Shown here: piece after piece, positions 1 to 11,748 of the stretch
Numbering within the stretch: the stretch's first letter is position 1
Layout of the letters: each line of letters opens with the position of its first letter
Source: Haematobia irritans
Lineage: Eukaryota > Arthropoda > Insecta > Diptera > Muscidae
Reading direction: 5' to 3'
Assembly (NCBI RefSeq): GCF_050003625.1
Contig: NC_134398.1
Span: 70,130,891-70,194,890 of the forward strand
DNA: 64,000 bases
Translations under genes and position numbers: made by a program
The notes under the pieces: generated by a model
The model's input: the letters and a program-made list of their open reading frames with translations, nothing else
Databases searched by the model: none
Told to the model about the DNA's origin: nothing

Positions 1-60
1 AATTCAGCTGTTTGTTTCCATTTCATTCGATCGACAGAGCTCGATCGACATACAGAAACA

Positions 61-358
61 TGCTGTAAGTTTATCCTGACGACAGTGTTCGTGTCGCACA
101 TATCCCAATTATTGGCCAAAATCTAGACGGCACATTCGAGCATAACTTATAGTGTGGCCAATATCTGGGATATGTTCAAACACGAGCACTGTCGTCCGTA
201 TAATGCGCTTTACAGACTATCAGTTATTCCGCACGGAATGTCGGTGTTTGTAAAGAATCTTACAGTGCCTTCGGACTTAACTGATAATGTGCACAATATA
301 TGGGATATGTTCGACACGAGCACTGTCGTCCGGAATAACTTATAATCTGTAAAGCGCA
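61..358. repeat. Two adjacent MITE copies (family A, GCGCTTTACAG termini)
   Basis: Positions 204-358 form a short element whose ends are inverted copies of each other (TGCGCTTTACAGACTATCAG at the left, its complement with a few changes at the right). Positions about 61-203 are a second, more decayed copy: 75-118 and 155-198 are imperfect inverted repeats carrying the same internal CACTGTCGTC and GGATATGTTC motifs. A better preserved copy lies at 18725-18966. No coding potential was recognised; the small ORFs here are incidental. Confidence 0.6.
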
Positions 359-578
359 TTACATTCATATATGGCGCTGTTTAAAAAAATCAAGAGCAAA
401 TTAGTGGTTTATATAGTATTTAGGGGGAAGGGGGGAAGGTATAAATAATACTTGGCAGCACTGTGGCGAATGTAAAGGTGTAAAGGTGTCTTCGCAAAAG
501 AATATAGTTGTTCGGTGTTGTTGATAATATTAATAACTTTATTTTTAAACTTGCAGAAAGTAATTAAAATTAAGAAAA

Positions 579-2003
579 ATGGATTTATATGATGATATAG
601 ATACAAAGCCAAAAGCGTCCCAAATAGATGGATGGTCTTCTGGAATAAAAATGTTGCAAACACAGTTAGCTATTAAGAAAGCGGGCCTACCCAAACCCAG
701 GGAGACGGCAAAAAAACCAGTGGTATGCTATTAATTGTATACCTGTATTTCTTTCATATATACTATTCGTAATTATTTCAGCTAATGGCGCCGGTTGTCA
801 ATTTGAAGTCTAAAAAGTTGCAATCATCCGAGGAAGCTTCTATCAAGACAGCTGACAGTAAACCAATCATTCAAGCACAGTCTCTTGTGCCATCTTTGGA
901 AAACATTAAAACAGATGATTGGGATTTCGTTGACGAATATGATCCATCGTGGCCAAACGAATATGAAAAGTTAAAAGAAAAGAAGAACAATGTTAAAGAA
1001 AAAGGACGTGAAGAACGAGATAGAAGTGATCGAAATACTCGCGGCGATAGAGATAGGGATAGAAAACGTAATAGGCGAAATTCTCGAAACCGAGAATCTC
1101 CCCCTGTTAAATTTAGTGGGTTTGGACAGCGCGTTGCCGATGAAGACCGATATAGTCCTCCATCGCAGGCACCACCCGGATCTAGTAAAGGCGGTGTTAC
1201 TATTGCTCCCCCACCTTCGTTACAAGAAATTTCAATCGCAAATGACGGTGATCCATCATCAAATGTTACAATACCCTACTCTGCGACTTCTGTGGCCGCA
1301 AAAATTATGGCCAAGTATGGATTCAAAGATGGTCAAGGATTGGGCAAGCAAGAGCAGGGCATGTCTATGGCTTTGCAAGTGGAAAAGACATCGAAACGTG
1401 GCGGTCGTATTATACATGAGCGCGATGTGTTCTTACCTCCACCACAACCCGCTGTGACAAGTGGTAATAACGCAGTACCTGTTCCAATTGCAAACATGGC
1501 ACCGCCAGCATTGCCAGCAGCCAGTTCTTTACCATCTACTGAATCAGACTCCAATCCCAGTATAACCGAGATAATGAAAGCACCTAGCAAAGTTGTTTTA
1601 TTAAGGGTATGTTACATTTTTTAATGAAATATTTAATGACATAGCCACTTATATTAAAATCCCGAAATTGCAAAGAATATGGTTGGGCCTGGGGACGTTG
1701 ATGATGAATTGGAACCTGAAGTTAAAGATGAATGTAATACCAAGTATGGAGATGTTAACAAAGTTTTAATACATGAAGCATTTGGAACCACACCTGAAGA
1801 TGCTGTTAAAATTTTTGTTGAATTCAAACGAATGGAAAGTGCGATAAAAGGTATGTCTGTATATTCCATTAACATAATTTAATGTCAAAATAATACATTT
1901 TTAAAAAGCTGTGGTGGATCTTAATGGCCGTTTCTTTGGTGGAAGGCAAGTACGAGCTGGGTTTTATGATTTCGACAAATTCCGTAACTTGGATTTAAGT
2001 TAA
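579..2003 (+). CDS. Spf45: Splicing factor 45 (SPF45/RBM17-like), 412 aa, 4 exons
   Basis: Exons 579-722, 782-1606, 1676-1850 and 1909-2003 join in frame at GT/AG sites (phases 0, 0, 1) to give 412 residues, close to human RBM17 (about 400). The N-terminus (MDLYDDIDTK) is typical of the family. A charged Arg/Asp/Ser-rich linker lies around residues 75-125. A G-patch follows at about residues 219-260 (AAKIMAKYGFKDGQGLGK). The C-terminal RRM begins near residue 324 (RNMVGPGDVDDELE) and ends in GRFFGGRQVRAGFYD, matching the U2AF-homology (UHM) type that carries an Arg-X-Phe motif. Family role: nuclear alternative-splicing factor that binds UHM-ligand motifs of U2-associated proteins. The start is the first ATG after the presumed 5' UTR. 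The next gene, ade2, is on the same strand 3.4 kb downstream and is unrelated in function. Confidence 0.93.
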
Positions 2004-2017
2004 GACCAGAAAATATA

Positions 2018-2023
2018 AATAAA
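2018..2023 (+). other. Poly(A) signal of Spf45
   Basis: AATAAA starts 15 bases after the stop codon of the Spf45-like gene. It implies a very short 3' UTR. Confidence 0.6.
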
Positions 2024-3084
2024 TATAGAAAACAAATTATTTTTTATTTTAAAAACTGAAATGAAATGTAAGTTAGTCACAATTCGCTATATATACAAAA
2101 CTTGCTTATAAACTTGGATATTAGAACATGTAATGAAAAAATGCTGGGAAATGGGGCGAAACTCATTATCCTTCTCCATATCTCTTTACCGTCCCTCGTT
2201 TTTGGGGACATTGTGAAGGCAAATAAAACACTGGGATGTATATGGAGGAGTTCGCGTAGCCTTACGGTCGGTTATAAATTGTGGTTTCTAGATTTTCAGG
2301 GGCTAGCGTGAAGAGATTGTTCTATGTAGACGCTATACCAAAAGTGGACTGCAACAATTCCTCCTACAATATTTGGGACCAGGAAAAACTAGTCCGATTT
2401 GCGCTGCGAAAACCACCCTTTTTCCACGGTTACTTTTTGAATCAATGAATTTAGAAATATGAAATGTTTCGCAAATAATGCTCTGAAACTTTTTAATCCA
2501 TGAATTTTATAGAAATATAATCGACGTCATATACATTTTTTATACTTCTAATTTTGGCCTTCGGTGGAATACCCGAAGTACTATACTTACCTTAAGACAT
2601 TACATTTTGGTCGAATTTACGCATTCTTCCCACACGAGGTCAAACCTGATGATCGGTTTACATGTGGAGCTTATATCAGATAATTGTCTATCTTCCAACT
2701 TGACTGTGAAAATGAAACTGATCAAAAATATACATATGTATTATATAGGGTCTGTGAAAGATATTTCGACATGCTACAAAATTCTGTGGTAACACAAATA
2801 TCACCAAAATATTTCCAATTAAAAAATAGAAGCTTAAAGCGTAATCACTTAAAAACTTAACTGATACAAATAAGTTTTTACTCAAATCAAAAAATTAACT
2901 CAGTTAACGAAGTTATTGAAAGTTTTCACTTGTTTTTTTAAATGGACCCAACGCCCACTTTCCCGCCCCTTCTGTAGGGGTAGCGTACACACCATATTCC
3001 GGAACATGGTGGTGATGAAGTAAAAGGTTGTAGCCAGCTACAGAGAGAAGGACTCAACTGGTTAATATACATATAAGTATTTAA
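2024..3084. other. Intergenic DNA, nothing recognised
   Basis: AT-rich spacer without a supported gene. The ORFs here are short and resemble no family I know. Confidence 0.5.
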
Positions 3085-3375
3085 GTGGGAACCACCGTGG
3101 TACAATGGTTAGCATACCCGCCTTGCATATTCAGGGTCATTGGTTCAAACACCAAAAAGTTTTTCAGCGTGTGTGTTTCAAAGCTTCTCTAAATGGTTTC
3201 ACTGCAATGTGAAATGCGCTTCAGACTCGGCTATAAAAAGGAGGTCCCTTGTCATGGAGCTTAACATAGAATCGGGAGCACTCAGTTATAAGTTCACCAC
3301 TGTGGTATCACAATGGACTGAATTGTCTAAGTGAGCATGAAATATCGGACTGCCACTATACCTAACCTAACCTAG
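3085..3375 (+). mobile_element. tRNA-derived SINE with 8-bp target duplication
   Basis: The head is tRNA-like, with an A-box at 3098-3110 (TGGTACAATGGTT) and a B-box at 3142-3153 (GGTTCAAACACC), the internal promoter of RNA polymerase III. The body follows. The tail, about 3298-3374, ends in repeated CCTAA units. The element is flanked by GTATTTAA at 3077-3084 and 3376-3383, a target-site duplication expected from LINE-driven insertion. The tail closely matches the 3' end of a LINE on the minus strand at 63165-63250, pointing to the LINE that moved it. It is not a functional tRNA gene. Confidence 0.85.
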
Positions 3376-3383
3376 GTATTTAA

Positions 3384-3860
3384 ATATGTTTAATACGTTT
3401 AATCACATCACTACTAATGTTAATATCAATAAGTTGATAGAGTGAATTAAAATCAATATACATTCTTCGGATAGGCGTAATTGGAACGTTGGAACTCAAT
3501 GAAGAGGAATCGCTAACAAAAGAGCTTCTCCATCTAAGAGGGAAGTAATCAAAACTCAATGAACTATTAAAAAGCCATGTCAATGGAAGAGACATACCCC
3601 CAGAAAAAACTACACTAGAAGAAGGATCAACTCCTCAGGGATGAACGTCCACTCGTCCAAATGACTGAATATCGTATGGGTATAACCAACTCAAAGCAGT
3701 CTGCAAAGCAATCCGCAATGTAGCTATCTCCATAAAAATATACGCCATCCCTTCGTATCTTCGATGACCCTTTCAATATAACGCTTATAACAAGCCTTTG
3801 ACTCAACATTATACCTAGATCTCGCAACAGAGTAACGAGCATATTCGCCAATTTGATTAT
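3384..3860 (-). pseudogene. Possible decayed LINE fragment
   Basis: Read on the minus strand, 3860-3380 gives broken open stretches. One resembles the region just upstream of reverse transcriptase in Jockey/CR1-type LINEs (a Tyr/Arg-rich stretch, then a Phe-Ala-Asp-Cys-Phe motif). Stops and frameshifts prevent a firm call. It could instead be unrelated decayed DNA. Confidence 0.3.
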
Positions 3861-5402
3861 ACAAAAATATTTAAAATTGAAAAATTTGGTCGGAAATGAT
3901 TAGTTTTTATATAGGCATATTATTCATTAAATATTTACCCAAATGCAAAGAAAATTTTTAATTGAATCAATTAAAGAATTTATTGAATGATATCAATTAA
4001 TTTTTAATGAATATATTTATTTCTAATTAATCTGTGATTGATACTATCATTTTCGTGATTTCGAATATAAATAATAAAATGCCTTACAAAGGAAATGTCA
4101 TCTTTTTCTTTCTTAAACCTTTTAGATCACATGATCATAGCTCAAACGCTTTCTTAACCAATAATTACAATACAATTAATTTTCCGTTGCTGATAAATCA
4201 AACATTCTTTCGAAGAAATGTTACCTAGTTCTTGTGTGCCATAAACATGTTAAAGAGTCAGCTGAGAGATTTATGTACCTCTACAAAACTACTTCGTGCT
4301 GCCTATATGATTTCGTTTTTAAAACAATTGTTAGATTCCTATTCCTGTACTTGCTCATTTTTTACTATTTTTTGTACTTTGGTAAAGCGATAGCATTGTT
4401 ATTCATACACCATAAGCCAGGTTAATACTGCAATGAGATGTAAATTTTTTATCCGTGTTCTTCCAAAAACGAGTACTTCAGGGAGATTCTTGAGGTATGT
4501 ACATATGGTATAAATTAATTATCCTCATCCGCCGAGGTGCACGAAAGTTCAGGCCATGTTTTTTTTTGTCTATTAACGTTTAATAGCCATCAAAACACGA
4601 CGCGCCTAAAAACGTACTTTGTTTTAACATGTTTTACTAAAGGATCAGCTACTGTCAATTCTATCCAGTGAGAGAACTTGAAAATATTCACAAAAGAGAT
4701 TCGGAGAGTAAATGAAAAATATTCACAAAAGAGATTCGGAGAGTAAATGATCGATCGCAGTCAAACCAGTTGCACATTGACGTGAAGCAAACACGTGTGT
4801 GGGCTTGCCGGTGGAATAGTTGGATTATTTACAAAAGAAATAAACTAGAGCACTTCGAAATACAAAAAAAAAAGTTATAGAGGAATTACATCGATATGAA
4901 GAGTAAGTCCACATTTCTTTTAATGGCGTCAAAATGAGGCGATTAATTGCAAATTCTTATCATTTCAATGAAAATGCTGTATGCAGAAAGCTCAAGCCGA
5001 GACTAATTGATAGCTTCCATATATACGTCAATCGCCACAAATATTGTGCTTACCCATTATAACCCCATCCCCCCATCAACCATCACTTGTTTTGGAAAGT
5101 GCATGGGAAGTATTTACGGCGGTGTATCAGTGTGATTGCAAGTACAGATAACCCCCTAGCCAGTAAGGAGCAAAATATTAAAAACATTGGCAACAAGTAA
5201 GCTTGAATGATGTGAGTGGATGCATTTATAAATGCACTCACACAATAAAACACTTCCATCTTATAAAGGCATAGACACTGTGGATTATTTGTCTTGTTAG
5301 TGGTGAACCATATTTTCCAAAATCAATTCACCAGTTTGCAGGCGACCATTGGTCACACCGTTCAAATATCGGAGTATCTCTGCAGTTAAATACGAATAAA
5401 TA
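3861..5402. other. Intergenic DNA upstream of ade2
   Basis: AT-rich spacer of about 1.5 kb with no supported coding region. It holds a 35-bp tandem duplication (4681-4750), listed separately. The ade2 promoter and 5' UTR must lie in its right part, but I see no element I can name with confidence. Confidence 0.5.
4681..4750. repeat. Exact 35-bp tandem duplication
   Basis: Two head-to-tail copies (4681-4715 and 4716-4750) of a 35-bp unit containing ATTCACAAAAGAGATTCGGA. It lies about 650 bp upstream of the ade2 start codon. Confidence 0.85.
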
Positions 5403-8400
5403 ATGGCTATAATACGGTTCTATACCACTGACGCATCCGATGAAGTTCATCGAATGGGAATTCTGAAACAATTGAGTGGGGTGAGTGACATTTTTGAGAT
5501 AATTTTTGTTACCTTACATGTATGCGGACCACCAGTCTTGCTTCTCGAACTACACTGCTTGGAATAAATTATTTACACGTGGTATAATCCTTCGAACAGG
5601 ATCAAACCTGTTCTTAAACATGATTTTCTATAGGCAGAGACATTGATATATCTACGATGCATTTGAAAATCCTGAAAGTTTTAATGATTTTATTGAAGCA
5701 TTATAATAACTTACATAATTTAAAAAAGGCTCGAAATTTACTAAAAGTCGATTTGTAATCCCTTTTTTGGAAGTGTAATGTGATAAGGTTTTAGCAAAGC
5801 TTTGAACAATTATTTATTTTACTTATTTATTCAACAACGTAATATAAAAAGCCGAAACAGGCCAAATAAAACTATATTACATCTCATAATACTGAATAAA
5901 AGTAAAAAACTTTTGCATACGGCTAGAGAAAATATAAAATTATTCACTCTACTTAGAATATACTACTGAATTTTGCAAAGCTTAAGGCACATGAAGAGAA
6001 AACTTAAATGTAATAAAAATAAAATTAAATTAAATTAAGCAAATAAAAATTATTCCCGGGGGAAATACATATCTATTTAAATATATATACCATCTGAACC
6101 TGACCGTGCTTCTAGGGTCTAGGAAAAAATTGGTTTGTTATGAACGTATCAAAGATATGATTGTCATACTGAGAAAATCATATAACATTAAATATAAATA
6201 CTTTAAAATAAAATATCTGATAAACATATATACAAATTCAATGATTGTTTTCAATGATAATCTCAACATTTCCATGGCCTTTTCATTTTTTAGTGTTTAT
6301 TTATCACAATGGACTGAATAGCCTGAATCAAATCGGGCTGCCACTTTAGCCTATGTAATCAATATTGAAAGTTGTTCTATACCTATCTCGTACTCGAAAA
6401 ATTTATTATAAACACGTGCCTTATTTTTAGATTAATTCTAGTAATCCCTTTCGGACCCCTTAGAACATTTACATCATTCTGGCGGGGGATAGTATGTTTC
6501 CATAATAACTAAATCTTAAAAATATTGATAAGAACAATTCTGATTAAAAAGCCACAAAAAATGCAAAACATATATATTAGGAAGGGTATTACATATAGAA
6601 TAGTAAAGATAGTGTTCTTATCTGCCGAGATCAAATGTATAGGTACTGTGTTCGAAGCAAGAATTTGCAAATGGCGCTTTAACAAATCTATTTACCATTA
6701 ACGAACTTTATTTATCGTTTCCTATATATTTGGTTTCCTATATACTCCTTATAAGGAGCAAACCAGAGATAGAGATCGCAAAGGAGTATGTCAAATGATA
6801 TCAGTACAACTTTCTGATTCTTTTTAGCTATGTCCATTTGTAGGTATTCGATTTATGTAGATATCGCATCCATATATTCCGATTAATGAAACTATAGCCG
6901 CAAAGCCAAACATGTACAACCTATGTCAATAGATTTGGTGAAAATCTATTGACATAGGTTGTACATGTTTGGCTAAGATCTCATTTTTAACATAAGATAG
7001 ATCAATACTGGTTATAAGATAGAGATTAGTAAACTTGTACCTTTTTCTATTTAGCCTGCTATCCTGTATCTATGTTACGAGACTAAGTTTATTTTAATAA
7101 AAATTAAGAGAAATCATTTTTTTATGTATGCATATACCAATAAATTTATTAATATAATTTCAGAATTTTTCTAATATTACCACTCTACAAATCGAAAAGT
7201 GCTACCACGTAGAAATTACCACAAATAACGTAGACCAGAAAGCGAAAACGATACTAAAATGGTTGTTGAAACATCCCCAAGCGGACGAAACAAGTCTAAG
7301 TGAAAAGTCCTCTCTGCCTAAAGAAAATAATACATCTGTTCTGATTGAGATCGGGCCACGCTTCAATTTCTCAACGCCGTTTTCAACGAATTGCGTCAAC
7401 ATTTGCCAAAATGTCGGCTTGTCCGAAGTTATACGTCTAGAAAGTTCTGAACGTTATTTAATAGGCTTTTCAGGAAAGCAACCAAGTATTGATCAACTAG
7501 TGGATTTATTAGGAGATCGTATGACAGAATGCAGATACACAGTGGACAATTTACCTGTGAATAGTTTCAATGAGCAATTGCCTCAATCACAGGAGTCCTG
7601 GTATAAAGTGCCTGTCATGGAAAAAGGACGGAAAGCTCTTGAAGAAGTGAATGCTAAACTTGGCCTCGCCTTTGGAGATTGGGACTTAGATCATTATACA
7701 AATCTCTTCAAGAATATTCTCAAAAGAAATCCCACAACTGTTGAGTTATTTGATTGTGCTCAGAGTAATAGTGAGCATTCGCGCCATTGGTTTTTCCGCG
7801 GAAAAATGATTGTTGATGGTGTGGAACAGCCACAGTCTCTAATACGTATGATTATGGGTACTCAGGCCAATACAAATCAAAATAACACGATCAAGTTCAG
7901 TGATAATAGTAGCGCTATACGAGGATTTAACCATATAACCATAAGGCCCCAAATATTTGATGGTCCCGGTCCTATGACCTTAGCAAAGGTAGACAATGAT
8001 TTGATTTTTACAGCTGAAACACATAACATGCCTACGGCAGTAGCTCCATTTAGCGGGGCCACAACTGGAACGGGTGGTCGGTTAAGGTGAGTATTTTTTA
8101 TAGGTTCACCCTTAGACTTTCATGTAGATAATGAGAGCCTAACATTTTAGAGATGTACAAGGTGTGGGTCGTGGTGGCGTACCCATTGCAGGAACCGCAG
8201 GCTACAGTGTGGGCTGCTTAAACATCCCCGGTTTTCCACAACCTTATGAGAATGTAAATTACCAATATCCTTCTTCGTTCGCTAAACCTCTGAAAATACT
8301 TATCGAGGCTAGTAATGGTGCCTCCGATTATGGTAACAAATTTGGCGAACCCGTGATTACTGGTTTTGTACATTCTTACGGTCTGACAAATGTTCAGGGC

Positions 8401-11399
8401 GAACGTGATGAATATGTCAAGCCTATTATGTTTAGCGGTGGCATGGGTACTATGGAAGCAACCATGCGAGAAAAATTCGATCCTAAAAGAGGTAAACTTT
8501 TAAATACATATTAGTCTGTTGTGTTCTATTCATTGATTTTTTGTTTATAGGAATGTTGCTGGCTAAAATTGGAGGTCCTGTATATCGCATTGGTGTTGGC
8601 GGTGGTGCTGCAAGCTCTGTTGAAATACAAGGATCCAATGACTCATCATTGGACTTCAATGCTGTGCAAAGAGGTGACGCTGAAATGGAGAACAAATTAA
8701 ATCGTGTTGTGAGGGCGTGTATTGAAATGGGCGATCGTAATCCTATAATGGCAATTCACGATCAGGTACAGTTACCTTATAATGTTTTCTTTTTTCAAAT
8801 ACAAATATCCCATTATTTCGAATTATATTTCATTTTACTAGGGTGCCGGTGGTAACGGTAACGTTCTAAAGGAGCTTGTAGAACCGGGTTTCGCAGGAGC
8901 TGTTATCTTCTCCAAGGAGTTTCAATTGGGAGATCCTACAATAAATGCATTAGAGTTGTGGGGTGCTGAATATCAAGAAAATAATGCAATTTTATGCAAA
9001 CCGGAGGATAGGAAACTTTTGGAGGGTATATGCCAAAGAGAACGCTGCCAAATTAGTTTTGTTGGTGTAGTAACTGGAGATGGCCGTGTTACTCTAATCG
9101 AAAGTGAAGCAGATTTTGATAAAGCCTTAAATCCTGCATTTGATCGCATGAACTTGGGACCTATGCCTTTTGATTTGGAGTTGAAATATGTCTTAGGAGA
9201 CATGCCCAAGCGCGAATACCAATTGCAACGTCTGACGAGTAATTTGGCGCCATTGCAATTTGCAGAGAATTTCAATTTGGGTAAAAGTTTAGAGTTGGTT
9301 CTCAGCTTGGTTTCTGTGGGTAGTAAGCGTTATTTAACCAATAAGGTGGATCGATGTGTGACTGGGCTTATTGCACAACAACAATGTGTAGGGCCTTTAC
9401 ACACGCCTTTGGCTGATTATGGTTTGGTAACCGTATCTCATTTCGGTATGGAGGGTCTAGCAACATCATTGGGTACGCAACCGATCAAGGGACTATTAGA
9501 TGCAGGTGCTATGGCTCGCATGAGTGTTGCGGAAGCTCTGTCTAATTTGGTGTTTGTAAAAATAACGGAATTGGCTGATGTTAAATGCTCTGGCAATTGG
9601 ATGTGGGCCGCCAAACTGCCTGGAGAGGGTGCTCGCATGTTTGATGCATGTAGAGAAATGTGCGCTATTATGAAAGAACTTCGCATTGCAGTCGATGGTG
9701 GTAAAGACTCATTGTCTATGGCGGCAAAAGTGGGAAATGAAACTATTAAATCCCCTGGCACTTTAGTTATATCTACATATGCTCCTTGCCCCGATGTTAG
9801 AGTAAAAATAACTCCAGATTTGAAAGGCCCCGCACTCGGCAAAGAGACATCGTTATTGTGGATAAACATTGAAAATAGGTATCGCCTAGGTGGTAGCGCT
9901 TTGGCACAAGCTTTCCGGCAACAGGGTAACGAATGTCCCAATCTACTAAACACCCAAGTTTTGGTTAATGCTTTCAATGTAACCCAAGAACTTTTGGGTC
10001 AATCCAAATTATTGGCTGGTCACGATATAAGTGAAGGAGGCTTAATTGTTTGCGTACTCGAAATGGCATTTGGTGGTCTCTCTGGTTTACATGTTGATTT
10101 GACAAATGCTCTTACACAAATTCCCCTTCAAAATGTTGATGCTGCTGCAAGAACAGCCCCAGAATTGGCAGTTCTTTATGCCGAAGAATGTGGCTGGGTT
10201 TTGGAAGTCGACAATAAAAATCTGAAGGAAGTACAAAACAAATTTACCGATATGGGAGTACCGAATTTCTTTATTGGTTCCACGAATGGCTATGGATTGG
10301 ACAAATCTATTAAAGTGTCTTCAAACGGCAAACTATTGTTGAATGACACTGTGAAATCTTTGTACAAACAATGGGAACGCATTAGCTTCGAGTTGGAAAA
10401 GTTACAAGCCAATGTCGATTGCGCTATAGAAGAATATAACTCTTTGGATTTCCGAACTGGTCCCACTTATAAATGCTCAACAGTTGATTTAAGTTCAGAG
10501 TATGTCTTAAAACGATCTGCAAAATCCATACCTGTGGCTGTTTTGCGTGAGGAGGGTGTAAATAGTGACCGCGAAATGATAGCATCCCTAATGAAGGCAA
10601 ACTTTGAAGTGCATGATGTAACTATGTCAGATCTTCTATATGGTAAGTGCATCTATTTTAGATAAGAATATAACGTTAAACTAATGTTCCTATTGTAAAA
10701 GGTAAAACGAATTTGGATCAATACCGTGGCTTGGTATTTCCTGGTGGCTTCAGTTATGCTGACACATTGGGCTCGGCAAAGGGTTGGGCAGCTAATATCA
10801 TGTTTAGTAAACTATTGGTACCACAATTCCAAGCTTTCCGAAAACGACATGACACTTTTTCACTTGGTATTTGTAATGGTTGTCAATTAATGAGTTTAAT
10901 AGGTTGGGTAGGTTCATCATCGAATGAGTCCGCCAATCAAGATGTAATATCAAAACCAGATGTCGCATTACTGCATAACCGTTCGGAACGCTTTGAATGC
11001 CGTTGGTCAACAGTACGCATTGCCGACAGTAAAGCCATGATGTTAAGTAAATTAAAGGATGCCGTACTAGGCTGTTGGGTAGCCCATGGGGAAGGCCGTT
11101 TTTCATTCCGCGATAAGAAAATATTGGATAATCTAAAGAAACAAAAATGTGTTGCTCTCCATTACGTCGATGACGATGGCAAACAAACAGAAATATATCC
11201 TATGAATCCCAATGGAAGTACTGAGGGCATAGCTGGTCTATGCTCAACAGATGGACGTCATTTGGCTTTAATGCCCCATCCTGAACGTTGCCATTCCATG
11301 TACCAATGGCCATATGTATCACCTGGTTTCAATGTCAAGTCTAAATCAAGCCCTTGGCAAGTAATGTTTAACACCGCTTACGAATGGTGCACAAGATAA
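5403..11399 (+). CDS. ade2: Phosphoribosylformylglycinamidine synthase (FGAM synthase), 1351 aa, 6 exons
   Basis: Exons 5403-5480, 7164-8086, 8151-8491, 8551-8765, 8842-10642 and 10702-11399 join in frame at GT/AG sites (phases 0, 2, 1, 0, 1) into 1351 residues, the expected size of an animal FGAM synthase. Family reaction: FGAR + glutamine + ATP to FGAM + glutamate, the fourth step of cytosolic de novo purine synthesis. Visible landmarks are the N-terminal PurS-like part; GTGGRLRDVQGVGRG at about residues 328-343 in the ATP-binding synthetase half; IHDQGAGGNGNVLKE; a second synthetase half with VDGGKDSLSMAAK; and a C-terminal class I glutamine amidotransferase with the nucleophile in LGICNGCQ (about residue 1177) and the His/Glu motif MPHPER (about 1309). 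Intron 1 is long (5481-7163) and holds a SINE-tail fragment and a perfect hairpin; the other introns are 59-76 bp. The reading frame is intact. Confidence 0.96.
6304..6346 (+). repeat. SINE/LINE tail fragment in ade2 intron 1
   Basis: This stretch (ATCACAATGGACTGAATAGC, then GGGCTGCCACTT) matches the 3' tail of the SINE at 3085-3375 and of the LINE at 63165-63250. Only the tail is present. Confidence 0.6.
6904..6974. repeat. Perfect 33-bp inverted repeat (hairpin) in ade2 intron 1
   Basis: Arms 6904-6936 and 6942-6974 are exact reverse complements, separated by a 5-base loop (GGTGA). The pairing stops abruptly at both outer ends. No terminal motif of a known transposon was seen. Confidence 0.95.
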
Positions 11400-11480
11400 A
11401 TCCAAATTGTGTGAATCATTATAATGTTGAAAAATAATTCCAGATGATATGTTATATATACAAACTTTTTTATTACTAGC

Positions 11481-11486
11481 AATAAA
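11481..11486 (+). other. Poly(A) signal of ade2
   Basis: AATAAA, 82 bases after the ade2 stop, followed by an A-rich run. Confidence 0.55.
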
Positions 11487-11748
11487 AAAAAACTTATTAC
11501 AAATGTATTTAACAAATTTAATATAATAAACATGTAATTCTCAAACCAATCGGAATTTATTTGCGTTTCATGTGACACCAACAAATTAGATGGCGATTTG
11601 GTTTTAGTACCAGGATATATATTGTATATACCTGTGTATATGTACATGTACACTATAGCCTGCAAAATAAATCCTGGAATTCTAAACCTAACTCTAATGT
11701 TGGGAATTTTAAAAATAACTAATTTGGAACTTATTTTAATCTCTTCAT

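Noticed and set aside
409..663. Minus-strand ORF over Spf45 exon 1
   Set aside because: Antisense shadow of the 5' UTR and first exon of Spf45.
3091..3153. A possible tRNA gene
   Set aside because: A- and B-boxes are present, but the sequence cannot complete a cloverleaf and continues into a SINE body and tail with target duplications.
7263..7265. Start of ade2 at 7263
   Set aside because: The codon there is TTG and the frame extends upstream through a splice acceptor at 7164 to an ATG exon at 5403.
9438..9977. 179-codon minus-strand ORF within ade2
   Set aside because: Antisense shadow of a strongly conserved coding exon.
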